NCBI GenBank assembly: GCA_017881765.1
Contig: JADGQN010000223.1
Location: forward strand, 1-7,789
Reading direction: 5' to 3'
Source of the DNA: Syntrophobacterales bacterium
GTDB taxonomy: Bacteria; Desulfobacterota; Syntrophorhabdia; Syntrophorhabdales; WCHB1-27
Length of the DNA: 7,789 nucleotides
A program made the translations under genes and the position numbers. Positions 1 through 6,178 of the stretch are shown here, in pieces. The notes under the pieces are model-generated. The model saw only the letters and a program-made list of their open reading frames with translations, made no database searches and was not told the DNA's origin. Each line of letters starts with the position of its first letter. Position 1 is the stretch's first letter.

Positions 1-1193
1 ACTATATCCAGCGGGATATTGGTCACCCTCTCCAGACGGTCCTTCCTCACGATAAAATCGACCTCTATCCCTATCGCACCCTTGCCCGGCAGCGCAAACT
101 TGGGCTCAAAGGCAAAGACCATACCCTCCCGCAAAATGGTATGGTGCCTCGGGGTAATGACGGGTAATTCGTTTATCTCAAGACCAAGGCCGTGGCCGAT
201 AAAGGAGACCTGGCCCTCGCCAAACCCTAAAAAGTTCGCATTTAAATGAGCCTTACCAGCCAGCTTAGCGGCCCTGTTGAATAGCTCGGCAGCATCTACC
301 CCTTCCCTGCCGTACGCCGCGGCATCCTCGACGATCTCCCTTGAGACGTCGTACGGTTTTCTAAAAATCTTTTTCATGGCACCAATCACGAACACATACG
401 TCTCATCGGTGACATATCCATTGTAGCCTCCACCGTAGTCAACACAGACCGGGATTCCCAGCTCAACGCTTTTGAGCGATGAACCGAGAGGCACGGCAGG
501 GGTCATGCCCAGGCCTCCCACGGCCACATCGGAAGGCGAAGGCAGCGCGCCTGTATACCCGGCGGTGACCGTGATAGTCGTCATTTCGAGGTTGAACCCG
601 CGCATTCTCAAAAATCCCTGATGTCCCCGCTTCCTGCCTTCGGCGACCAGCTCTGCATCGATATCCAGTTCTCTCGTCCCTTCCTTGATCACGTGTTTCG
701 CCTTCGCAAAGACGTGGCGCATGATCTGGCCGGATTGAACGACCTGTTCAAGCTCAAAAGGAGTCTTTATCTCACGCAACGCTTTGATCAGGGGCGTAAC
801 ATCTACAAACGTCTCAAAACCGATGATTTTTTTGAACCGCTCAAAAACAGAGACAGGAACCACGTCAAGTTCCATACCCCCTGTGCCCTTAATAATTCTC
901 TTGCGGCGCAAAATCTCCTTTATGGCCTTGTCGTTCTCTATGGGCACGACATCGAGTGGTGTCTCCAATCTGGCTCGCTCAACGCTTTTTTCAACAAAGA
1001 AAATTGGGTCGCGATCAGCCGGGATCACAAGAACACCCTTCTGAACGGTACCCGTGAAGTAAAACATATCCACGTTTTGCAGAATGACGGAAAAATCGAT
1101 GCCGGCTTCAACCATGTTCTGCTTGAGGCCGTTAATGCGCCGCAAGATCTCTCTCTTCGGCGTCAGTTCAACGTTTACAATGGACTTAGGCAT
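1..1193 (-). CDS. M24-family metallopeptidase, Xaa-Pro aminopeptidase-like, paralog 1 (3' end cut by window edge)
   Basis: The frame is open from ATG (1191-1193) to the window edge, giving 397 residues. Compared with the neighbouring paralog, which it matches without gaps, only about three residues and the stop are missing. Residues 1 to about 140 resemble the creatinase-type N-terminal domain, and the rest is the pita-bread M24 fold. The five expected metal ligands are present: D252 and D263 (VDYGGGYNGYVTDET), H334 (GHGLGLE), E363 (AFEPKF) and E377 (GIEVDF). The family hydrolyses N-terminal Xaa-Pro bonds in the cytoplasm using two metal ions. Two departures stand out. N341 sits where most family members have the His of HExP, and Y266 replaces the usual Arg of DxTR, which paralog 2 keeps. 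My hand count gives about 65% identity to paralog 2. The ribosome site is weak (GAAAGCGAG). The exact substrate is unknown, and a dipeptidase or related M24 activity is possible. Confidence 0.9.
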   Translation of the reverse strand, partial: MPKSIVNVELTPKREILRRINGLKQNMVEAGIDFSVILQNVDMFYFTGTVQKGVLVIPADRDPIFFVEKSVERARLETPLDVVPIENDKAIKEILRRKRIIKGTGGMELDVVPVSVFERFKKIIGFETFVDVTPLIKALREIKTPFELEQVVQSGQIMRHVFAKAKHVIKEGTRELDIDAELVAEGRKRGHQGFLRMRGFNLEMTTITVTAGYTGALPSPSDVAVGGLGMTPAVPLGSSLKSVELGIPVCVDYGGGYNGYVTDETYVFVIGAMKKIFRKPYDVSREIVEDAAAYGREGVDAAELFNRAAKLAGKAHLNANFLGFGEGQVSFIGHGLGLEINELPVITPRHHTILREGMVFAFEPKFALPGKGAIGIEVDFIVRKDRLERVTNIPLDI

Positions 1194-1213
1194 AATGACT
1201 CGCTTTCTATGCA

Positions 1214-1254
1214 CGTTGCTTCGTTCTTCGTGCCTCGTTCCTGGTTCGTGAGGC
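1214..1254. repeat. Short degenerate ACGAA repeat upstream of paralog 1
   Basis: Read on the minus strand, this stretch is purine-rich and repeats ACGAA or ACGAG several times at 7-11 base spacing. It also holds a small inverted pair, GCCTC/GAGGC (1232-1236 and 1250-1254). It lies in the leader of the 1-1193 gene. The rest of the 1194-1333 gap shows no gene and no convincing promoter. It could be low-complexity slippage sequence with no function. Confidence 0.35.
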
Positions 1255-1333
1255 GATGGCTTCCGCTAAGTCGCAATGGCTCCACGTTCACCAGATATGC
1301 CGGCGACTTCCAGATTTCTCAACCGCTGGGTTG

Positions 1334-1462
1334 GACGGCAGAGTAAAAAGCTCCAGATGCGCGAAGCTCCGAGCCCTGGGGCGCGGAGGCGTACTAGAAG
1401 TACGTCGTAGCGACACAGGGCGAAGGGCGACAAAGCAGATGGAGTTTTTTACTCTGCCGTCC
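1334..1462. repeat. Long imperfect inverted repeat (hairpin/MITE-like element) between the two peptidase genes
   Basis: The arms 1334-1356 and 1440-1462 are reverse complements at 22 of 23 positions. The pairing resumes further in, GCCCTG (1374-1379) against CAGGGC (1416-1421). It closes on a central GTACTAGAAGTAC hairpin (about 1391-1403). The element starts five bases after the stop of the 1468-2670 gene, and T runs follow the inner stem in both directions, so it could act as a bidirectional terminator. It encodes no transposase. The form (outer arms, GC-rich middle, central GTAC palindrome) is that of a dispersed intergenic hairpin element, but a single copy in the window cannot prove dispersal. 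Confidence 0.75.
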
Positions 1463-1467
1463 CAGTC

Positions 1468-2670
1468 TCACACATGCACGACGTCTATTGGGAAGTCTAT
1501 TACCCTCTCCAGCCCCTGCTTGCGGACGATGAAGTCTACCTCAATCCCTACCGACCCTTCACCGGGAAAGATGAATTTCGGCTCGAAAGCAAAGACCATC
1601 CCTTCCTCGAGGACCCTGCTGTGGCGTGCTGTGATAACCGGTAATTCATTGATCTCCAGGCCAAGGCCGTGCCCGATAAAAGAGACCTGGCCTTCTCCGA
1701 ATCCCATAAAATGATCCTCCAGCTGCGCCCTTTTCACCAGTTGCATGGACCTGTTGAATATCTCGGTACAATCTATGCCTTCCCGGCCAAAGCTCGTCAC
1801 ATCTTCAACGATCGCCCTCGTGACCTTATAGGCCTTTTTGAACCGCTCCCTCATGTCACCTACAACGTATACCCGCGTTTCATCCGTCACATAGCCGTTG
1901 TAGCCCCCGCCATAATCGACCAGCACCGGTACGCCCCGCTCCACGGGTTTCAACGAAGAACCCTGTGCAATTGCCGCTGTCAGGCCAAGCCCCGATATCG
2001 GCACATCCGCGTTGGACGGAATTCCGCTCGTTGCACCTGCTGTTACGTACAGGTTCATCATCTCCTGGTTGAAGCCGCGCATGCGCAGGAAGCCCTGATG
2101 GCCGTGCCTTCTGCCTTCAGCCACCAGTTCCGCGTCCACATCGATCTCCCTCATGCCTTCACGGACCACATGCTTCGCCCTTTCAAAGATGCGCGCGATG
2201 ATTCGGCCGGATTGTTTTACCTGCTCAAGTTCAAAAGGACTTTTCTTTATCCTGAGCTCACGGATGAGGGGCGTGATGTCCACAAATTTCTCGAAGCCGA
2301 CCAAAGTTTTGAACCTTTCAAAAACAGATACCGGCACAACGTCCAGCTCCATGCCTCCCTTGCCTTTCAATATCCCCTTTTGTTGAAGGATTGGCCCAAT
2401 ATCTTTGTCTCTCTTTATTGGTGTGATACTGAGAGGCGTCTCCGCATGCACCCGCTCAAGGCTCCTCTCCACAAAAAGAAGGGGGGCATCATCGACCGGT
2501 ATCACCATAACGCCTTTCTGTATGGTGCCGCTGAAATAGAAGAGGTCGGCATTCTGCATGATGACGGAAAAATCGATACCTGCTTCCGCCATTTTCTCTT
2601 TGAGACCGTTGATGCGCTGCAGCAACTCTTCTTTTGGCGTGTAATCAGAAGCCGCGAAACTTTGCCACAT
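1468..2670 (-). CDS. M24-family metallopeptidase, Xaa-Pro aminopeptidase-like, paralog 2
   Basis: This is a complete 400-residue protein with a creatinase-type N-terminal domain (about 15-140) and an M24 catalytic domain (about 145-395). The metal ligands are D252, D263, H334, E363 and E377. The DETR motif (263-266) is intact. The HExP motif reads NELP (341-344), so the His that assists catalysis in PepP and prolidase is Asn, as in paralog 1. No signal peptide or membrane segment is seen, so it should be cytoplasmic. The ATG at 2668-2670 lies 26 bases inside the end of proS, with AGGGAGGG about 10 bases upstream, which fits translational coupling. The shared lengths and 65% identity to paralog 1 show a tandem duplication that has diverged considerably. 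The broad family assignment is firm. The substrate, and whether Asn341 changes the chemistry, are not. Confidence 0.93.
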   Translation of the reverse strand: MWQSFAASDYTPKEELLQRINGLKEKMAEAGIDFSVIMQNADLFYFSGTIQKGVMVIPVDDAPLLFVERSLERVHAETPLSITPIKRDKDIGPILQQKGILKGKGGMELDVVPVSVFERFKTLVGFEKFVDITPLIRELRIKKSPFELEQVKQSGRIIARIFERAKHVVREGMREIDVDAELVAEGRRHGHQGFLRMRGFNQEMMNLYVTAGATSGIPSNADVPISGLGLTAAIAQGSSLKPVERGVPVLVDYGGGYNGYVTDETRVYVVGDMRERFKKAYKVTRAIVEDVTSFGREGIDCTEIFNRSMQLVKRAQLEDHFMGFGEGQVSFIGHGLGLEINELPVITARHSRVLEEGMVFAFEPKFIFPGEGSVGIEVDFIVRKQGLERVIDFPIDVVHV

Positions 2671-4354
2671 ACTCCAGTACCCTCCCTATTGCCTCATCCC
2701 TGCCTATCCGAACCGGCTCCGTTTCGGTGCGCAGCTTAATGTCGACCATACCTTCTTTGAGACCTCGCTCCCCGACGGCCACACGCAACGGCATACCGAT
2801 CAAGTCGCAATCTTTGAATTTTACGCCCGGCCGCTCATTACGGTCATCGAGCACCGTGTCAATACCCTTGGCCAGCAAACCCTTGTAAATGGTGTCCGCT
2901 ACCTCCATGCTTTCAGCATGTGACGTGTTAACAGGCAGCACCTCAACCTCAAAAGGGGCGATACTGAAGGGCAGCATCATGCCAAACTGATCATTGTTCT
3001 GTTCAATGGCGGCGGCAACCGTTCGGCCTATCCCGATGCCATAGCAGCCCATCACCATATGCTTTTCCTTCCCTTCCTGGTCCAGAAAGGTGGCATTCAT
3101 CGATTTGCTGTATTTCGTGCCAAGCTTGAAGATATGGCCCACCTCGATGCCGCGCGTCGCATTATGGAAACCATCGCATCGCGGACATCCGTCCCCCACG
3201 CATGCAACCTTAAGATCATAGAAATCCCGGACGCTGAAATCTCCCAAGTTCACATCGATTATATGGACATCCCGTTGATTTCCGCCGACGACAAAGTCTT
3301 CCATGCAGAGCACGTCGCGGTCTGCATAGAGCGGTATGCTAAGGCCGACAGGACCGGAAAAACCAAGAGGTCCTCCTGTCACCTGCTCAATCGTCGCCTC
3401 GTCCGCCAGGGTCAGAAACTCAAGGGAAAGGAGATTCTTCAGCTTCGTCTCGTTCACCTCCCGGTCGCCGGCCACAAGCACACCGATGGTACCCTTGTCA
3501 GTGGCATAGAGCAATGTCTTTATCAGTTTGGAAGGCTCAATACCCAGGAAAGAAGCCACATCCTCAACCTTTTTCTTGCCCGGAGTCTCGACTTTTCTGT
3601 AGCTGCCGCCCTTATTGGTGATGGATCTGGCGACAGCGCGCACCTCGGCCCTTTCCAGGTTTGCAGCGTAACCGCAGTTATTGCAGGAAATAATGATGTC
3701 CTCCCCCGTCTCGGCGAGCACCATGAATTCATGGGAGAAACTGCCCCCGATCTGGCCCGTGTCAGCCTCGACCGCGCGGAAGCGCAACCCGCAGCGCCGG
3801 AAGATCTGCTCATAGGCGTCGTGCATGGCCATGTAGCTTTTCTCGGCCCCTGCTTCGTCAGCGTCGAAGCTGTAGCCGTCTTTCATGATGAACTCCCGGG
3901 ACCGCATCACGCCGAAGCGCGGTCTGATCTCGTCCCGGAATTTTGTCTGTATCTGGTAAAGGATAAGTGGCAGCTCACGGTACGACCGCACCTCTCTCCT
4001 GACCAAGTCCGTCACAACCTCTTCATGTGTCGGGGCAAGACAATGCTCGTGATCTCCCCTGTCTTTAAACCGCAGTAATTCCTTGCCGTAGAACTCCCAG
4101 CGCCCGCTCTCAACCCACAGCTCCTTTGGCTGCACTGCAGGCATGAGTAGCTCCTGCGCGCCTTTCTTATTCATCTCTTCCCGCACGATGTTCTCAACTT
4201 TCCTCAATGAGCGCAAGCCGAGCGGCAGCCACGTGTAAATGCCCGAGGCCAGCTTTCGTATGAAGCCGGCTCTCAGCATGAGCCGGTGACTCAATACTTC
4301 TGCTTCTTTCGGGTCCTCTTTCATAGTGGGCATGAACATCTGCGAAAATAACAT
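2645..4354 (-). CDS. proS: Prolyl-tRNA synthetase, bacterial type with editing domain
   Basis: The enzyme charges tRNA-Pro with proline in the cytoplasm. From the ATG it has 569 residues, the usual length of the bacterial type. Visible parts in order are: class II motif 1 region (about 43-76), the APTHEE loop (107-112), motif 2 (FRDEIRPR... GYSF, about 139-163), the inserted YbaK-like editing domain that clears Ala-tRNA-Pro (about 220-395, with K279 in KLIKTLLY), motif 3 (GCYGIGIGRTVAAA, 436-449), and the C-terminal anticodon-binding domain (about 464-562, LDDRNERPGVKF). I chose the ATG at 4352-4354 because AGGGGG lies seven bases upstream; a TTG six codons earlier would put this site inside the gene. 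Two Cys pairs, CNNC (224/227) and CPRC (390/393), flank the editing domain and could bind a metal. The last 26 bases overlap the downstream peptidase gene. Confidence 0.97.
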   Translation of the reverse strand: MLFSQMFMPTMKEDPKEAEVLSHRLMLRAGFIRKLASGIYTWLPLGLRSLRKVENIVREEMNKKGAQELLMPAVQPKELWVESGRWEFYGKELLRFKDRGDHEHCLAPTHEEVVTDLVRREVRSYRELPLILYQIQTKFRDEIRPRFGVMRSREFIMKDGYSFDADEAGAEKSYMAMHDAYEQIFRRCGLRFRAVEADTGQIGGSFSHEFMVLAETGEDIIISCNNCGYAANLERAEVRAVARSITNKGGSYRKVETPGKKKVEDVASFLGIEPSKLIKTLLYATDKGTIGVLVAGDREVNETKLKNLLSLEFLTLADEATIEQVTGGPLGFSGPVGLSIPLYADRDVLCMEDFVVGGNQRDVHIIDVNLGDFSVRDFYDLKVACVGDGCPRCDGFHNATRGIEVGHIFKLGTKYSKSMNATFLDQEGKEKHMVMGCYGIGIGRTVAAAIEQNNDQFGMMLPFSIAPFEVEVLPVNTSHAESMEVADTIYKGLLAKGIDTVLDDRNERPGVKFKDCDLIGMPLRVAVGERGLKEGMVDIKLRTETEPVRIGRDEAIGRVLEYVAKFRGF

Positions 4355-4446
4355 GGTATAACCCCCTCGCAATCTTATGACCGGGATAGAAATGGAATTG
4401 GTTTCACTAACTTACTGTAAATCGGGCCTGGATGCAAGCAGTGGCA

Positions 4447-4563
4447 GGGTCAAGGGTCATGGGTCATGGGTCATGAGTGAGACAATAACTACGCACCACG
4501 GGGCACGGTTTGGGCTTCACGAGTTTCGTTTACCCTTGACCCGTGCCCCGTGACCCTTGACCC
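4447..4563. repeat. Facing arrays of the heptamer GGGTCAN, forming nested inverted repeats
   Basis: The left array (4447-4475) reads GGGTCAA, then GGGTCAT three times, on the plus strand. The right array (4532-4563) has the same heptamer on the minus strand: GGGTCAA, GGGTCAC, GGGGCAC, GGGTCAA. The outer 13 bases pair perfectly (4447-4459 with 4551-4563). An inner perfect 12-bp pair, CACGGGGCACGG (4497-4508) with its complement at 4541-4552, competes with or nests in it. The right array begins two bases after the rhodanese stop codon. No T run follows, so it is not a classical intrinsic terminator. The rest of 4355-4565 is the proS leader. I saw no T-box and no convincing promoter in it. Confidence 0.75.
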
Positions 4564-4565
4564 GT

Positions 4566-5000
4566 TTATTTTTCTATGTGGTACCCCTTCGCGTGCCACT
4601 CCGGAAATCCGCCGAGGAATGTCAGAATGTTTGTGTATCCGATTTTTCGAGCCACGACCGCGGCACCGGTACTCGTGTCTCAGCCGTAACCCCTGCAGTA
4701 AAATACGATCATGGTTGTCTTATCCGCAGGAAGTGTTTGTCGCAAAAGATAGAGCTTATCAGGAGGTGCGTTGACCGCTGTTGGGACATGGCCTTCCTGG
4801 TACTCCCGAACCGTGCGCAGGTCGACGATAACCATCCTGGCGCCATCGTCCATCCGCTTCTTGAGGTTACGCGCACTCAGATCTTCAAACATCCTGGCCG
4901 TGCAGGACGTCTGCAGAACAGTACAAAGAAGGAGGGCTACGCTAAGCAGGGGCGAAGGCCGGAAGCGCTGCCTCGTCCGTATCCTTGCACGGATCGTCAT
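4566..5000 (-). CDS. Exported rhodanese-domain protein, probable selenoprotein (UGA = Sec107)
   Basis: Rhodanese domains carry sulfur or selenium as a persulfide-type adduct on a loop Cys. Residues 1-33 look like an export signal: an Arg-rich start, then a hydrophobic stretch (18-29) and C33. The lipobox is poor (LQTSC, Gln at -3), so lipid anchoring is uncertain. The domain shows VDLR (59-62), GHVPTAVNAP (70-79) and the active-site loop YCRGYG (101-106) with C102. An in-frame UGA follows at 4680-4682. Read as Sec107, the frame runs 37 more codons to TAA (4566-4568) and completes the fold: GYTNI (121-125), LGGFPEW (129-135), GY (139-140). Total length is 144 residues. Sec107 occupies the second Cys of the CxGxxC loop seen in relatives. 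The start overlaps the stop of the upstream QueG-like gene as ATGA, which fixes it and implies coupled translation. The alternative is a nonsense mutation leaving a 106-residue fragment. Confidence 0.85.
4648..4668 (-). promoter_or_regulatory. Bacterial SECIS-like hairpin for selenocysteine insertion
   Basis: In the minus-strand RNA, a lower stem CGG (4666-4668) pairs with UCG (4648-4650). A single U (4665) bulges. An upper stem GCCGC (4660-4664) pairs with GUGGC (4651-4655). The apical loop is GGUC (4656-4659). The hairpin starts 11 bases after the UGA, and the loop starts 20 bases after it. As I recall the E. coli fdhF element, it also starts 11 bases after UGA, has a bulged U and shows GGUC at the tip, where SelB binds. 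Two of the stem pairs are G-U. Folding was done by eye. Confidence 0.8.
4680..4682 (-). other. In-frame UGA, probable selenocysteine codon
   Basis: The UGA is codon 107 of the rhodanese gene, five residues after the catalytic Cys codon. Domain-conserving sequence continues in the same frame on the far side, and a SECIS-like hairpin starts 11 bases downstream. This supports recoding rather than termination. Confidence 0.82.
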
Positions 5001-5866
5001 ACCTTGACCGGAATCCCCGATTCACAGGGCACGCCTACCTGACAAAATCCGCACGCATAGGACTCAAACCCGAAATGTGAGAGAACGTATTCCTTTGTGA
5101 GGCCCGAAACATAGGCCCTGCACTTCTCTTTGTCATGCCCCTTTTCTCTGCTGATGGCGCCAGCAGGGCAGCGATCCGCGCATTTGCCGCAGATGCCCTT
5201 GGCGAAGAACAAGCAATAATCCTGGTGATCCTTGTAGGGCCTTTGCGATGGCGGGATCTGGATGTGTGCCACCACGGACCCGCAGCGCATAGCTTTGCCG
5301 ACCGGTGTGATGAGCCCGTCACAGAGTCCGAATGTTCCAAGGCCGGACGCAAAGGCAGCATGCCGTTCCGACCAGGTCGAGGAAAGACCGTACCGTTCCG
5401 ACATTTTTTGCGTCCAAAAGGGGGAATCAATAGGGGCCACAGCCTCGTACCCGGCCTCCACGAGCATTTCCACGAGCTGCTTGCGCAGCTTTGCGTTGAA
5501 CTCCTCTCCATATTTTCTCGCCCGTGCCCATCTCTCCGAAGGAAGTGTAGTCTCTTTCCTGTGGTCACGCTTCGTTGTCTCTGCCTGCGGCAGTATCCAG
5601 CTGATCACCGTCAGTTCGTCAGGTCTCACGGTGATAGATGGGAACGTTTTCGCAAAAATCTCGGGCGGCGTCAAAAAGAAGGAGCCAATGTCCTCTTTCA
5701 TCTGTGTATAGATCGGATCGTCACCTCGCGAGAACCCGATGAGGGGCTTGCCCCACGCCGGGTCGTTGCTCTCATTCTTAAGACTATTCTCTCCGGACGC
5801 GACGAACCCCTCGATGAATTCCTTTACCCATAGTCCCGCGTCATTCACCTGCATACTTTTCGTCAT
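4997..5866 (-). CDS. QueG-like double [4Fe-4S] protein (epoxyqueuosine reductase-related)
   Basis: The C-terminal third carries two ferredoxin-type cluster motifs. With numbering from the chosen ATG, the first is CGKCADRCPAGAI (C226, C229, C233) with KC249, and the second is CGFCQVGVPCESGIP (C272, C275, C281). Additional Cys are C182, C195 and C218. The stretch ERHAAFASGLGTFGL (167-181) matches the GLG region found in epoxyqueuosine reductases, which finish queuosine synthesis in tRNA. At about 289 residues it is shorter than typical QueG, and the N-terminal part is divergent, so it may be a paralog with another redox role. No signal peptide is seen, so it should be cytoplasmic. The ATG at 5864-5866 is preferred because AGGAG ends six bases upstream; an ATG and a TTG just before it are also possible. 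Its TGA overlaps the selenoprotein start (ATGA), making the two a likely functional pair, for example redox partner and sulfur or selenium carrier. That role is a guess. Confidence 0.88.
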   Translation of the reverse strand: MTKSMQVNDAGLWVKEFIEGFVASGENSLKNESNDPAWGKPLIGFSRGDDPIYTQMKEDIGSFFLTPPEIFAKTFPSITVRPDELTVISWILPQAETTKRDHRKETTLPSERWARARKYGEEFNAKLRKQLVEMLVEAGYEAVAPIDSPFWTQKMSERYGLSSTWSERHAAFASGLGTFGLCDGLITPVGKAMRCGSVVAHIQIPPSQRPYKDHQDYCLFFAKGICGKCADRCPAGAISREKGHDKEKCRAYVSGLTKEYVLSHFGFESYACGFCQVGVPCESGIPVKV

Positions 5867-5938
5867 CATCAACTCCTCTACGTTTCGCTGGCCCTAACGC
5901 CAGGGGGAAGATGGAAGATCGCTTCCTTACAGGATGCT

Positions 5939-6122
5939 GCGCTATCGCTAGGAAGATCGCTGACGCTAGGAAACATCACAAAAATCAGATGACTCCGGCT
6001 GTAAGTTAACGTTTCTATCTTCCCTCTTCCTAGTCGCACAACCGTGCGACGGTCCTCCTAGTCACGCTCTGCGTGACGGTCTTCCTAGCGGAGCGGACGT
6101 CATACGTCCTAGCGAAGCGGTC
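5939..6122. repeat. Cluster of TCCTAG-linked mini-hairpins in inverted arrangement
   Basis: On the plus strand three perfect small hairpins follow one another: 6033-6050 (7 bp, loop AACC), 6061-6077 (7 bp, loop TCT) and 6095-6109 (6 bp, loop CAT). The linkers between them keep the form GGTCYTCCTAG while the stems differ, with both sides changed together. The motif TTCCTAGCG plus AGCG recurs on the plus strand (6082-6094, 6107-6119) and on the minus strand (5939-5954, 5955-5972), so the two halves face each other. GGGAAGAT (5915-5922) and ATCTTCCC (6017-6024) add another pairing. No gene was found in 5867-6164. The element would lie in the leader of the QueG-like gene. Confidence 0.7.
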
Positions 6123-6148
6123 TGGCCTCATGTGGGCAACGGCATGAC

Positions 6149-6178
6149 ATTATATCATGGAAGGTCATGCGTTGTTCA
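6149..6178 (-). promoter_or_regulatory. Candidate sigma70-type promoter with extended -10 for the QueG-like/selenoprotein pair
   Basis: The minus strand has TGATATAAT (6149-6157), a perfect extended -10. TGAACA (6173-6178) lies 18 bases upstream and matches the -35 consensus at 4 of 6 positions. The site overlaps the last codons and stop of the MATE gene. Transcription would start near 6142, leaving a leader of about 275 bases that holds the mini-hairpin cluster. A 7-bp inverted repeat, GCATGAC/GTCATGC (6142-6148 and 6164-6170), brackets the -10 and could be an operator or a weak stem. Confidence 0.45.

Noticed and set aside
1..1193. Pseudogene copy of the peptidase
   Set aside because: The frame is open throughout, aligns without gaps, and keeps all metal ligands. 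It is only cut by the window edge.
621..1346. A 241-codon open frame on the plus strand
   Set aside because: It is antisense to peptidase paralog 1, which aligns over its whole length with paralog 2.
1669..2739. A 356-codon open frame on the plus strand
   Set aside because: It lies opposite the conserved M24 gene and its translation shows no recognisable motif. It is an antisense shadow.
3059..4078. A 339-codon open frame on the plus strand
   Set aside because: It lies opposite the clearly real proS gene and has no recognisable domain.
4355..4372. TTG start for proS six codons upstream
   Set aside because: It would place the AGGGGG ribosome site inside the coding region. The ATG has ideal spacing and gives the usual protein start.
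4355..4565. T-box or other amino-acid-sensing leader upstream of proS
   Set aside because: No T-box consensus, specifier hairpin or terminator/antiterminator pair was found. The only structure is the heptamer inverted repeat.
4680..5000. A complete 106-residue rhodanese ending at UGA
   Set aside because: The fold would stop in the middle of the active-site loop. The frame beyond the UGA encodes the rest of the domain, and a SECIS-like hairpin follows.
5939..6122. CRISPR array
   Set aside because: The repeated part is short and the units are palindromic with unequal spacing. There are no uniform spacers and no cas genes.
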